Origin: Bacillota bacterium
GTDB taxonomy: Bacteria > Bacillota > UBA4882 > UBA8346
Direction: 5' to 3'
Assembly: GCA_023394955.1 (NCBI GenBank)
Contig: JAEWZY010000080.1
Coordinates: 1-45,274, forward strand
DNA: 45,274 nucleotides
Positions 7,687 to 16,003 of the stretch are shown here, in pieces. Below the pieces are notes generated by a model. That model saw only the letters and a program-made list of their open reading frames with translations, searched no databases and had not been told where the DNA came from. The translations under genes and the position numbers were made by a program. Each line of letters begins with the position of its first letter. Positions within the stretch are counted from its first letter, which is position 1.

Positions 7687-8803
7687 TAGTGACGCCACCT
7701 AAATGTTTTTTAGCAATTGCAATTAGCCACAATAAAAGCGGTAGGCCAAAAGCGGCTATTGAGTAGTAAAAATTTATCAATGAGGGAGAAATGGTATAAT
7801 CGTTCAATTCCACCGCCTCAGTCATCGAAGCGGGGATTAGGCTGATCGTAAAGACCAAAACGGCGATGGGTAAAGTTAAGGGACGATAGTTTTTGATCCT
7901 AAAAGTCTGGGCAAAACTGGCGACAGCCCCATAGAATAACCCACTCAGCTGGATCCCGGCCCAGAAAAACCAGAGAAAGACAAAGACCGCCTCTACTCTT
8001 TGGATAAACTCGCCATAAGCGATTAACCGGGTTAACTGAAAAACGGGGAAGATCATTTTTTGAGTTTCAACATAATTAAAAACTGCTGTAGTTAAGATGG
8101 TAACACCGGTGTTAATGACCAACGCCACCCCTAGACTATAGAGACCAATTCGGTTTATTTTCTCCCGGTTTCGGATCAAGGGAGCGATTATCCCTAACAA
8201 GATAATTTCGGGGAAGAGAGACAGATGCGTAAGGGAATATTTTAAGAGCGGAATCGGACCCGGTCCCAAGACTGGGACTAGATGATCAAAAGTCATCTGG
8301 GGCAGGGAAAACAAGAAAATAATAATTAATGTAGTCAACAGATAAGGACCTAATAACCAGGCTACCCTGGAAAGGGTTTCAACCCCCAAAAGGGTAGCGT
8401 AGACTAACAGAATTAAGAACAAAAGGGTAATGACGCTGATAGGAGTTCGGGGGAGTATGGCCAAAATGAAACTTTCCGCAAATTGCCGGAGGTACAAGGA
8501 GGTGATCGCCAGAAAAAAAAGGAAAAGCGCCACTCCGATTAATTTGCCGCAAATACCGCCGCTGACTTGGTGAGCAATTTGAATAATATTCTTACCCGGA
8601 AACTTCTTTAATAAAGCGGAAAGGAAGCAGTAACTCGCTAAGCTGTAGATCCCAGAAAGAAAAACAATGATCCACCCTGCCGCGTCGCCCAGGAGAGCCA
8701 TATTGCGTGGAAAAGACAAAAAGATCTTGGCGGAGATGGTAATTATTAAAAGGGACAAAACCTCATAATAGCCGATCTTTTCCTCACTGCTCATTTTGGT
8801 CAT
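7679..8803 (-). CDS. gerB: Spore germination permease-like protein, GerB family
   Basis: The B subunit of the receptor, a member of the amino acid/polyamine/organocation transporter superfamily that is thought to bind the germinant. The 374 residues contain about ten hydrophobic helices, beginning at residue 10 and ending at about 365. FPGKNIIQIA near residue 70 and the loop after helix 8 fit the endospore germination permease family. It overlaps gerA by 20 bp and gerC by 8 bp, so the three are one transcript. AAGGA precedes the ATG. Confidence 0.92.
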   Translation of the reverse strand: MTKMSSEEKIGYYEVLSLLIITISAKIFLSFPRNMALLGDAAGWIIVFLSGIYSLASYCFLSALLKKFPGKNIIQIAHQVSGGICGKLIGVALFLFFLAITSLYLRQFAESFILAILPRTPISVITLLFLILLVYATLLGVETLSRVAWLLGPYLLTTLIIIFLFSLPQMTFDHLVPVLGPGPIPLLKYSLTHLSLFPEIILLGIIAPLIRNREKINRIGLYSLGVALVINTGVTILTTAVFNYVETQKMIFPVFQLTRLIAYGEFIQRVEAVFVFLWFFWAGIQLSGLFYGAVASFAQTFRIKNYRPLTLPIAVLVFTISLIPASMTEAVELNDYTISPSLINFYYSIAAFGLPLLLWLIAIAKKHLGGVTND

Positions 8804-10436
8804 CCCTTTCCTTCTTGATACTACCCCGGGGTTGGTCCCATCGCCTGGGGTTTTTCTCCTGCCGAATCCAATCCAAAGGCCTTAAAAACATGGGCCGATA
8901 TTTTTGGTCATAAACTCGGGGCCGAATCACCCGTTCTTTATTCTTGGGTTGATAAGGAACTATGGGTGTCATGAACGGAACTCCAAAGCTAGTAATAGTA
9001 ACGGTATGTAAAACTAATAAAAAGATTCCAAAGGCGATTCCGAAAAATCCTAAGAAACCGGCTAAGATGATAAACAAAAACCGTAAGATTCGAATCGAAA
9101 AGGAGGCGTTATAGTTAGGAACCACAAAAGACGCTAAGGCGGTGATGGCGATAATGATGATCAGAAGCGGACTGACTACGAAGGCGGCGACTGCCGCTTG
9201 TCCCAGGATTAAAGCGCCGACAATCCCGATGGTCGGTCCGATGATGCTAGGAATCCGGACTCCTGCTTCACGGATCAGTTCAAAAGCGAATTCCATAAAT
9301 AGGATTTCAGCGATAGCCGGAAAGGGAACCATTTCCCGGGCGGCGGTCATCGCTAGTAACAAATCGGTGGGGATCATCTCTTGGTGATAATTGATGACCG
9401 CAATATAGGTGGCGGGCAGCATTAAGGATATAAAAATAGCAATAACCCGAAGATACCTTAAAAAGTTACTAAAAGGCCAACGTAGATAATAGTCCTCAGC
9501 TGAATGGATAAAGACGGTGAAAGTGGTTGGGATCGCCAAAGAAAAGGGACTGTTAGCCATCACCACTCCGACATGGCCTTCGCGAATATAGGCGCTGAGA
9601 CGATCCGGACGTTCGGTGGAGAGCATTTGGGGAATGAGGGATCTGGGATGGTCCTCCAAATACTCTTCCAGGGTTCCCGTTTCCGGAATGAAATCGACAG
9701 TCTCCGCGATGCTTTGGATGCGGTACTTTACTTCCTCAACTAGCTTGGGGTTGGCGATATCCTTGACATACATCACCGCTACCAGCGTCCGGCTGCGCCT
9801 GCCAACCCGGAAGATTTCCGTAACCAGTTTGGGATCTTTCACGTACCTTCTGACACTGGCGGTATTGGCCCGAAAATTTTCGATAAAGGATTCTTGCGGC
9901 CCCCGGACTACCGGTTCGCTGTTGGGCCGGTCAACTCCCCGGTGTTCCCATCCTTTGGTCTCAATAACCAGGGCTTGGTTGGAACCATCGATTAACAAGA
10001 CCGAAGAACCATCCAACACACCATCGATGACATCCTTCAAGTTTTCGGTTTTTTCAATTTGGTGACCAGGAACCAGTTTTTCAGAGGCGATGGCGATAGG
10101 ATCTTTGCCGCCGTTGGCTTCATCGGGTCCCAGGAGCATTAGTGGCTGTAAAATTGAAAAACTTTGTGTATTGCGATCGGAAAGACCGTCTATATATATT
10201 ATTAGGGCTTTCTGATTCAGGCTGGGAATCAGGAAGTCCCTGATTACAATGTCCTGGTTGGCAGGCAATTCAAAAATATCTTCGATGAGTTGCCGGTTTT
10301 TCGCCAAGTCTTTGAATAAGGGTTCGGGTTTTGGTTTGTTAGGTTCCGGTCTTTTCCAGGATTCATTTCCCAACGAAAACTGTTTTTCTTTAGTACCAAA
10401 CCGGAAAATCTTTTTCAGACCGCTCCAAAAATTCAT
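8784..10436 (-). CDS. gerA: Spore germination protein, GerA family
   Basis: The A subunit of the germinant receptor, which in recent models forms the oligomeric channel. The first about 300 residues form the soluble domain (DIVIRDF, VLLIDGS, EPVVRGPQESF); four to five membrane helices follow between about 325 and 480. A basic tail rich in Arg and Lys ends the protein. At 550 residues it has the usual length. GGAGG lies before the ATG. It is the first gene of a gerA-gerB-gerC unit with a small fourth gene, diverging from the LD-carboxypeptidase gene. Confidence 0.93.
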   Translation of the reverse strand: MNFWSGLKKIFRFGTKEKQFSLGNESWKRPEPNKPKPEPLFKDLAKNRQLIEDIFELPANQDIVIRDFLIPSLNQKALIIYIDGLSDRNTQSFSILQPLMLLGPDEANGGKDPIAIASEKLVPGHQIEKTENLKDVIDGVLDGSSVLLIDGSNQALVIETKGWEHRGVDRPNSEPVVRGPQESFIENFRANTASVRRYVKDPKLVTEIFRVGRRSRTLVAVMYVKDIANPKLVEEVKYRIQSIAETVDFIPETGTLEEYLEDHPRSLIPQMLSTERPDRLSAYIREGHVGVVMANSPFSLAIPTTFTVFIHSAEDYYLRWPFSNFLRYLRVIAIFISLMLPATYIAVINYHQEMIPTDLLLAMTAAREMVPFPAIAEILFMEFAFELIREAGVRIPSIIGPTIGIVGALILGQAAVAAFVVSPLLIIIIAITALASFVVPNYNASFSIRILRFLFIILAGFLGFFGIAFGIFLLVLHTVTITSFGVPFMTPIVPYQPKNKERVIRPRVYDQKYRPMFLRPLDWIRQEKNPRRWDQPRGSIKKERDDQNEQ

Positions 10437-10538
10437 GAACTAGCCTCCGTTATTAAGATAGTATTAACTATTTGCGTCTGAACTATCATGCTTTATCCTT
10501 TTTAAAGGAGCAGATTTTAAAAAAGGAGACGCCTTCGG

Positions 10539-11468
10539 ATGAAAAAATTGAAAAGTAAACCTTTAAGCCCCGGGAGTAAAATCGGGGTCATCACTCCGGC
10601 CAGTCCGGCAAAGGAGATGGCCGTGATTGAAGCCGGAGTCGAGGTGTTGGAGGCTCTGGGATATCAAACTGTTTTGGGAGAGGCCGTTCGCCCTATAAAT
10701 GATTATTTGGCAGGTAGCGATCTGGAGCGAAGGGTCGATTTGGAGCGGTTTTGGTGGGACGACTCGATCGAGGCCATCTGGTGTTTACGGGGCGGTTATG
10801 GAAGCGTCAGATTGTTACCCGACCTTTATCTTGGGCTAATCGAAAGAAATCCTAAAATTTTGATTGGTTTTAGCGATATCACCGGACTTGAATTGGGGCT
10901 CTGGAAGCGGACGGGGTTGGTCACATTTCACGGCCCGGTTTTAACTGTTTTAAAAAACGAATTTTCGATTAACCACGCCTTTCAGATGCTTACCGGGGCT
11001 GCGCTGGGGAAATCTCTTTCTTGGCCGGATGTGAAAACTTCTAACTATGTAGTCTTTAAGAATGGTAAAGCCCGCGGCCCTCTTTTAGGCGGCAACTTGG
11101 CGCTGGTCAGTTCTTTATTGGGAACCAGATATTTCCCGGATTTAGAAGGGGCGATTTTATTTTTGGAGGAGACCGAGGAGCCGCCCTACCGGATTGACCG
11201 GATGCTGACCCAGTTATTAGAGAGCGGGGTTCTGGATTCGACAGCCGGGATCATCATCGGCCGGTGCAATCCGATTGAGGGGGAGGCGGAAGAGGATCTC
11301 ATCAAGGTCTGCGCCGAAAGGCTAAGTAAGGTGGCGTGTCCGGCGGCCTATGGGTTCCCGATCGGGCATATCCCGGAACAATGGACGTTGCCGCAGGGGG
11401 TTACCGCCGAGGTGGATCTGGGAAAAGGGGAGTTGACTCTGGTGGAGAATCCGTTTCGGGAGAATTAG
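10539..11468 (+). CDS. LD-carboxypeptidase, peptidase family S66
   Basis: A serine peptidase of the LdcA/MccF family, which cleaves the L,D bond of murein tetrapeptides during recycling, or microcin-like adducts. The family features are clear: an N-terminal GVITPASP, WCLRGGYGSVRLL, the nucleophile in GFSD (Ser112), Glu210 in FLEETEEPPYRIDRML and His277 in GFPIGH, together the catalytic triad. At 309 residues and without a signal peptide it should be cytosolic. AAAGGAG precedes the ATG. It diverges from the ger operon. Recycling rather than microcin immunity is my preferred reading. Confidence 0.9.
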   Translation: MKKLKSKPLSPGSKIGVITPASPAKEMAVIEAGVEVLEALGYQTVLGEAVRPINDYLAGSDLERRVDLERFWWDDSIEAIWCLRGGYGSVRLLPDLYLGLIERNPKILIGFSDITGLELGLWKRTGLVTFHGPVLTVLKNEFSINHAFQMLTGAALGKSLSWPDVKTSNYVVFKNGKARGPLLGGNLALVSSLLGTRYFPDLEGAILFLEETEEPPYRIDRMLTQLLESGVLDSTAGIIIGRCNPIEGEAEEDLIKVCAERLSKVACPAAYGFPIGHIPEQWTLPQGVTAEVDLGKGELTLVENPFREN

Positions 11469-11566
11469 GGGATAAATTTACTTAAGTTAAAGGATTTCCC
11501 TTGAAAATGGTAAATATTCAAAAGAGTAATTGATTATTGAGATCTAAGGAGATGAGTGACTAATGA

Positions 11567-12082
11567 GTGAAGCGAAGTTTTACGACGGAATTGACTGGGC
11601 CGGATAAATGGGAGCAAGTATTGGAGCATTATCCGGAGTTAATTTTGAACCTGGCCCATTTCGGCAAGGAGAATAAAAAGTGGGGAATCTTTACGGTGGA
11701 GGGTTGGACCAAGAAGATTATTAAACTGATCGGTAAGTATGACCATTTATACGCTGATTTTTCCTTTAACGGTTTGGATAAGAAGTATTGCCGGGACTTA
11801 AGGCGTTATATCGACCGGAACCCGGCGGGGCTGAGGGAGAAGTTGAAAAGGCGGATTTTATTTGGGACTGATTTTATGATTAATTTGACCGGAGTGGAAT
11901 CATATAATGAGTATTTGCGGATTTTTTCGGAGAGTCCTTATTTTAATTCCGAGGAGAAGCATCAGTTTTGTGGGGTGAATGGGGGACGGTTTTTGTTTGG
12001 GGAAAGGGGGCGGTGGAGAAGGAAGAGGTGGAGGTCGGGTGAGAAAAAAGGGATGGGCGCTGAAAATCGAATTAACAATTAG
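11567..12082 (+). pseudogene. C-terminal fragment of an amidohydrolase-family metal hydrolase
   Basis: The open frame (171 codons from GTG) resembles only the C-terminal third of a COG2159-type amidohydrolase. It contains WEQVLEHYPELILNLAHFG, IGKYDHLYADFSF and RILFGTDFMINLT, where the last Asp would be a metal ligand. The N-terminal barrel half with the HxH motif is absent. The best ribosome site (AAGGAG near 11547) serves an ATG in another frame (11563) that stops after 14 codons. The last 30 codons are purine-rich low complexity (RGRWRRKRWRSGEK) and look like read-through. It is most likely a decayed remnant. Confidence 0.6.
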
Positions 12083-12144
12083 ATAATTGTTTATATCGAT
12101 TGGATTAAATTTTCTGGCTGTCAAAAAATAAGGAGGGATTTGGG

Positions 12145-13156
12145 TTGAAGAAAATTTGGATTATAACCATTATGTTTTTTTTTATTTATAAGTAGTATTA
12201 TTTATGGTGTTGAAGATGAAATCATCTTAGAAGGGGTTAATGAGTTAAGTGTTGAAAAATCATACATATGCGGTGTTTTTTCCGAAGAAAGAAAGCCGAT
12301 ATTTATACTAAAACCGAAGATATTTCTTAGATTGGTCAATCTGGACACTAATGAAACATATAGGATTAACTTTAAACTTTCCAAGGAAATGCAAATCTAT
12401 GAGATACCTGCAGGAAAGTATAAAATCAATTCATTTCACGGGATGACTGACTTCATCCAAGACAATTATGAAGTCAATTTAAAGACTAATCCAACTTTAT
12501 TGAATGAATTTGAAATTAATCAAGGATGCATCTTATATATTGGAGATTATTTGGCAAAGAAACCTTATTACTCATGTCCAACTGCAAAAATACTTCGTTT
12601 TGCTAATTTTGAAAAATCAAAAAAAGTATTAGAAGGAGAGAAATGCCCTAGAGAGTTAGCTATTAGTAGTTTGGATTTTGTGGAGGTAGATATTGATTAT
12701 TACAAATATAATTACACTCAGGGAACACCAATAACGAGTAATAAATGTTATCTTGCGGGCCGATTTATTCTAGAAAAACCTTCATGGTCTATTACCAGCT
12801 TCAAATTATTTATTGATAATGTATGGGAAAAGAAGAGAACTCCATATACCATTGGCCAAAATGCAGAAATTCAATATATTGAGGTTGATCCGGGTGAATA
12901 TTTATTAAATTTGGAAGCTATACGTTCTCAAACACTTTATTTGGGGAAATCTTTACCAGATTATTTAAAGATCCCTTTTATCATTAATCCAGGAGAAGTA
13001 ATTTATGTGGGTAAAATTCAAATTGTTGAAACTCATAAGTTTTCGGGTATAACAGTAATTGTAGGTTATCAAATGGACTTAGAAGAAAATAGAAGAACCA
13101 TAATGGAACATTTTGTCAATGAAGATTTATTAATAAAGAGTATTGATAGAGATTAA
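12145..13156 (+). pseudogene. Secreted two-repeat beta-domain protein, frame broken at a T9 tract
   Basis: A TTG start with AGGAGGG seven bases upstream begins a signal peptide (MKKIWIITIMFF...). The frame hits TAG just after a run of nine T's (12175-12183). With one T fewer, the frame continues as LFISSIIYG, a normal signal-peptide end, into a 275-codon open frame that runs to 13156. The mature part holds two related units: a PAGKYKIN...NQGCILYIGDY half and a DPGEYLLN...NPGEVIYVGKI half, suggesting a duplicated beta-sandwich. I know no function. The gene is much more AT-rich than its neighbours, which suggests transfer. It could be a true pseudogene, a slippage-controlled gene or a homopolymer error. 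Confidence 0.7.
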
Positions 13157-13357
13157 TCAATTTTAACAGTAATAAATAAAGCAACTAAAACCAGATAAAA
13201 CTAACTATAATCTTTTGGGAATCAAATTTTTAAAGAAATCAATATTAAATTAACATAGTGCGGATGAGTCTTTCTTTTTCTTAAATTGTTAATGTAAGTA
13301 GTAAGCGGGATTCTTTTTAAAGAATAAAACTAAAAATACAATTTTGAGAGATAACCC

Positions 13358-13446
13358 ATGCCAACCTTAACCTGGATCGAAAAAGGAAAATCATCAACCA
13401 TGTAACCAGTAGCGTACTGGAAATGAAGTTTAAGAATAATTTTTAA
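13358..13446 (+). pseudogene. Scrap of a type III restriction-modification Mod gene (N-terminus)
   Basis: ATG at 13358 reads MPTLTWIEKGK and then stops. Adding one base after GGA AAA lets it continue as IINHVTSSVLEMKF up to 13446. This matches the start of type III Mod adenine methyltransferases (MPTLxWIGKxxVxNHHxxVPxxVLExKY). No further mod sequence follows; about 90 bp later a different methyltransferase begins. The assignment rests on about 28 residues. The 200 bp upstream (13157-13357) hold no gene, only an AT-rich stretch with a small hairpin near 13310. Confidence 0.55.
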
Positions 13447-13536
13447 TTACGATTGGAAAGGGATTCCCTAAGTAAACGTCGAATAGTCGAATATATGTTT
13501 GGTCTATTCTTGCTGTACTTAATGGAGGGTTTAGTA

Positions 13537-14402
13537 ATGGAACAGATTATCCTTAATCAAGAGAGATTACCATCATTAACTGATTCATTACTTATCCAGG
13601 GTGATGCTAAAGTTGCTTTACCCAAATTGCCGGATAAATCAATACAGTGTTGTGTAACTTCTCCTCCATATTGGAGCTTAAGGGATTATGATATCCCGGG
13701 ACAGATAGGGCTTGAATCTTCTGTCGATCAGTTTATCAATAGATTGGTAGAAGTTTTTTTCGAAGTAAAGAGGGTATTAAGAGATGATGGGGTCTTATGG
13801 ATTAATATCGGAGATGCTTACACCAGTGGAGATAGAGGATACCGTGCTCCAGACAAGAAAAATCCGGTACGAGCTATGACATAAGGCCAAATACACCAGA
13901 AGGGCTAAAACCAAAGGACTTGATTGGATTGCCTTGGAAGTTGGCATTTGCTCTACAACGTGATGGATGGTATTTACGATCGGATGTTATCTGGTACAAA
14001 CCAAACTGTATGCCGGAAAGTGTAAAAGATCGTCCGACTCGTTCACATGAATATTTATTTTTGTTGTCAAAATCGGAACGTTATTATTACAATTATGAGT
14101 CAATTCGGGAAGAGAATGGTAGGAACAAAAGAACAGTCTGGTCAATCCCAACTCAGGCCTTTAAGGGAGCACACTTCGCTACTTTCCCAACATCCTTGAT
14201 CGAACCTTGTATCTTGGCAGGAAGCAAACCAGGAGATTATGTACTCGACCCGTTTTTTGGTTCGGGAACAGTAGGAATGGTTTGTAATAAGTTAAATCGG
14301 CAATATGTCGGAATCGAACTAAACCCTGATTATATTGACATAGCCCTAAAAAGAATTCAAGAGAATGACTGGGAAACCCCGACTGTAGCAAAGGTGGTTT
14401 AA
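13537..14402 (+). pseudogene. Type II DNA methyltransferase (beta class, probably N4-cytosine), frameshifted
   Basis: Starts at ATG 13537 with GGAGG upstream. The first part carries catalytic motif IV as TSPPYWSLRDY and a GQIGLE segment, and runs to a stop at 13884. The rest is in another frame from about 13870 (RPNTPEGLKPKDLIGLPW) and carries WYLRSDVIWYKPN, RPTRSHEYLFLL and the SAM motif DPFFGSGT. The order of IV before I is that of beta-class enzymes, and SPPY favours N4-methylcytosine over N6-adenine. The break lies near RAM|xxRPNTPEG and is not in a homopolymer, so a real mutation is likely. The region between the DNA-recognition part and RTVWSIPTQ is short for the family. A nuclease-like gene follows at once. 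Confidence 0.85.
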
Positions 14403-14405
14403 TTG

Positions 14406-14891
14406 ATGAATCAAAACAAACCGTTATTTAATATTTCTACTCCCGACTTACAAGTTAATTTTTCAAAAAGATTGATTAGCGCAGAAGGAACCTTATTACA
14501 GCAAGCATTATTAAATACAATAGGTCAATTAGATATCTCTCAACTTGACAAAGAAATTCATGATTACATCCCGCCCAAAGCTTTAAAAATATTAGCAAGC
14601 CGAGGGTTGAGGGCGGAGCTCGTTTTTGCACTTCCAATAGTTTTAAAAAATAATCCATACTTATTGGGATATTACCGATTGCTACTGGGTTTTTCTCAAA
14701 AGGCTTTTTATACATCTAAATTCGGGCTTTTAAGAGGTTACCCTTCTATTATGGAGTCAAGGGGGATAATAAATCTAGCGGTTGTTGGGAATATTCCAGC
14801 CTTGTGTCATGCGCTCAATAAAAGCGCGATGGTTTTACTGGAAAGTATAGCGCCTGAAAATATTACTAAACAGAATAGTCATCGAAACTAA
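14406..14891 (+). CDS. XcyI/Cfr9I-like restriction endonuclease, C-terminally truncated
   Basis: A 161-residue product starting four bases after the methyltransferase stop, with AAGGTGG before the ATG. The segments LLQQALLNTIGQLDISQLD, GLRAELVFALP and NPYLLGYYRLLLGFSQKAFY look like the N-terminal half of XcyI-type enzymes, whose known members cut CCCGGG and pair with an N4-cytosine methyltransferase, as here. The expected C-terminal half with the catalytic residues is missing: the frame ends just where a different-frame type III Res scrap begins. It is therefore probably inactive. The family assignment is from memory of its pattern, not a search. Confidence 0.55.
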   Translation: MNQNKPLFNISTPDLQVNFSKRLISAEGTLLQQALLNTIGQLDISQLDKEIHDYIPPKALKILASRGLRAELVFALPIVLKNNPYLLGYYRLLLGFSQKAFYTSKFGLLRGYPSIMESRGIINLAVVGNIPALCHALNKSAMVLLESIAPENITKQNSHRN

Positions 14892-14955
14892 AGGCGATGA
14901 TCGCGACAACCCCGATTCCCGTACTAAAACTCGGAGCCGTGGCTTTTCAACCTAG
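14878..14955 (+). pseudogene. Scrap of a type III restriction Res subunit (C-terminal region)
   Basis: In the frame starting at 14878 the sequence reads VIETKGDDRDNPDSRTK, closely matching the C-terminal 'ETKGxDRDNxDSxxKxxLG' segment of type III restriction helicase subunits. One base further on, another frame reads LKLGAVA, which would complete the motif. It overlaps the end of the XcyI-like frame. Together with the Mod-like scrap at 13358 it suggests an older type III locus flanking the type II genes. It is short, so the call is moderate. Confidence 0.5.
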
Positions 14956-15017
14956 GGTTCCCGACTACCAAAAAACCCTCACAACCACTTCACCAACACC
15001 ATCTCCAGCAGTTGGTA

Positions 15018-15230
15018 TTAAGATAAATCTAATAAATAGTATCGTTTGCATGAGATGTCTAAAAAAAACCGTTTTCCTTCTTCATACCGGATCTCCCGGG
15101 ATGAAAGGACTTCAAAGCCTTTTATCCTCCGGCCCCGATCCAAAAAGACCAACGGTTTAATCTTCCCACCCTTAAAAGCGGCAATCATATCGATGTTATC
15201 GTTTACTTTCTGTACCTGCATATACTTCAT
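15018..15230 (-). CDS. Small hypothetical protein, cotranscribed with AbrB-like regulator
   Basis: A 70-residue protein whose ATG directly abuts the TAA of the AbrB-like gene, so the two are translationally coupled. It looks all-beta: VNDNIDMIAAF, GKIKPLVFLDRGRRIKGFEVL, REIRY and a terminal KRYYLLDL. The pattern 'I+PL.F...GR...I..V' recalls small uncharacterised proteins found near DNA-repair genes, but I cannot name a family. It overlaps no other convincing gene. Confidence 0.6.
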   Translation of the reverse strand: MKYMQVQKVNDNIDMIAAFKGGKIKPLVFLDRGRRIKGFEVLSSREIRYEEGKRFFLDISCKRYYLLDLS

Positions 15231-15476
15231 TTAACCGCCTGTTTTAATCTCTTCCAAACACGTTTTACAAACTTTTTTCCCTTCAATATCCGTCAACCCT
15301 TCCCCAATACCGCAAATTATACAGTCGGGTAAATATTTTTTAAGAATAATCTTTTTGTCATCCACAAAAATCTCCAAAGGGGCATGTTCTCCGATTTTCA
15401 TAATATGGCGTATTTCTACCGGTAAAATCACCCTTCCCAGATGGTCAACGGTTCGAAATATTCCTGATGAAATCAT
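15231..15476 (-). CDS. AbrB/SpoVT-type transcription regulator with C-terminal zinc ribbon
   Basis: An 81-residue DNA-binding protein. Residues 1-50 form a swapped-hairpin AbrB domain (SSGIFRTVDHLGRVILPVEIR, then PLEIFVDDKKIILKKY). Residues 51-76 form a treble of CxxC pairs (CIIC and CKTC), a zinc ribbon common in clostridial AbrB-like regulators. ATG at 15476 is chosen because GAGGTGG lies seven bases upstream; two upstream starts lack this. A 16-bp palindrome lies over its own promoter, so autoregulation is likely. It heads a two-gene unit with the small beta protein. Confidence 0.88.
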   Translation of the reverse strand: MISSGIFRTVDHLGRVILPVEIRHIMKIGEHAPLEIFVDDKKIILKKYLPDCIICGIGEGLTDIEGKKVCKTCLEEIKTGG

Positions 15477-15507
15477 AATCATCCCACCTCGCACTAATAA
15501 TAATCAA

Positions 15508-15531
15508 ATTATATCATCTAAGATTTTAGAT
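15508..15531 (-). promoter_or_regulatory. Promoter -10 and palindromic operator candidate of the abrB-like gene
   Basis: On the minus strand TATAAT (15508-15513) lies about 30 bp before the start codon. Immediately upstream is a perfect inverted repeat, ATCTAA-GATT-TTAGAT (15516-15531 read on plus). A palindrome inside the -10/-35 spacer is a natural repressor site; the AbrB-like protein is the obvious candidate. No good -35 box is seen. Confidence 0.5.
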
Positions 15532-15661
15532 TCCTACAACAATTTCCAAAGGATACAACAAAATCCCAAAAAATTATTTAATTTTGCAGGAACTATTTTA
15601 CAAACACAGAAACCATACACTAGCTTTTCTTCCATGGATTTGAAAAAAAGGAGGTGAAAGT

Positions 15662-15814
15662 ATGTTTTCAACACCTGCGGCCCTTTCAATCAAACATAGG
15701 TTCCTGCTGCCTTTGACCCTGGTTTTATTAATAACCCTCATCTCCGGCTGTTCCATCAAACTAATCTCCGAGTTACAAGTCGAAAGTCAAAAGTTAAAAA
15801 GTCACAAGTCATAA
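15662..15814 (+). CDS. Short lipoprotein-like ORF ending in heptamer repeats
   Basis: A 50-codon frame with a very strong ribosome site (AAGGAGGTG). The product has a lipoprotein signal: basic KHR, a hydrophobic FLLPLTLVLLITL core and lipobox LISGC with Cys30. Only 20 residues follow, and from about residue 37 they are encoded by AAGTCAC-type heptamers (SQKLKSHKS). Either a longer lipoprotein was overwritten by the repeat array, or this is a genuine short surface peptide. No homologue is recognised. Confidence 0.5.
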   Translation: MFSTPAALSIKHRFLLPLTLVLLITLISGCSIKLISELQVESQKLKSHKS

Positions 15815-15833
15815 GTCACAAGTCACAAGTGCC
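15770..15833. repeat. Heptamer array, AAGTCAC type
   Basis: Nine near-tandem 7-bp units (AAGTCGA, AAGTCAA, AAGTTAA, AAGTCAC and variants, one with an extra base) begin inside the 3' end of the short lipoprotein frame. The core AAGTC is the reverse complement of the GACTT core of the array at 15889, so the two could pair as a long imperfect hairpin. Confidence 0.8.
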
Positions 15834-15888
15834 AGACTCATCGACTTCCGGACTTTGACCCTCGACACCGATTCATTTTTACTCTTTC

Positions 15889-15979
15889 GACCTTAGACTT
15901 TAGACCTTAGACTTTGGACTTTAGACATTAGACTTTCGGCTTTCGACTTTAAATCTTAGACATTAGACTTTGGACTTTC
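15889..15979. repeat. Heptamer array, GACTTTA type, 13 units
   Basis: Thirteen uninterrupted 7-bp units in exact register with consensus GACTTTA (variants GACCTTA, GACTTTG, GACATTA, GACTTTC). It ends 24 bp before the next start codon, just ahead of its AGGAGG. It is inverted in core sequence relative to the array at 15770. Confidence 0.9.
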
Positions 15980-16003
15980 GACTGATTAGAAGGAGGTGAC
16001 AAA

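Noticed and set aside
14897..15160. 87-codon plus-strand frame overlapping the small beta-protein gene
   Set aside because: Biased composition and no ribosome site; the minus-strand gene coupled to the AbrB-like regulator is the better explanation.
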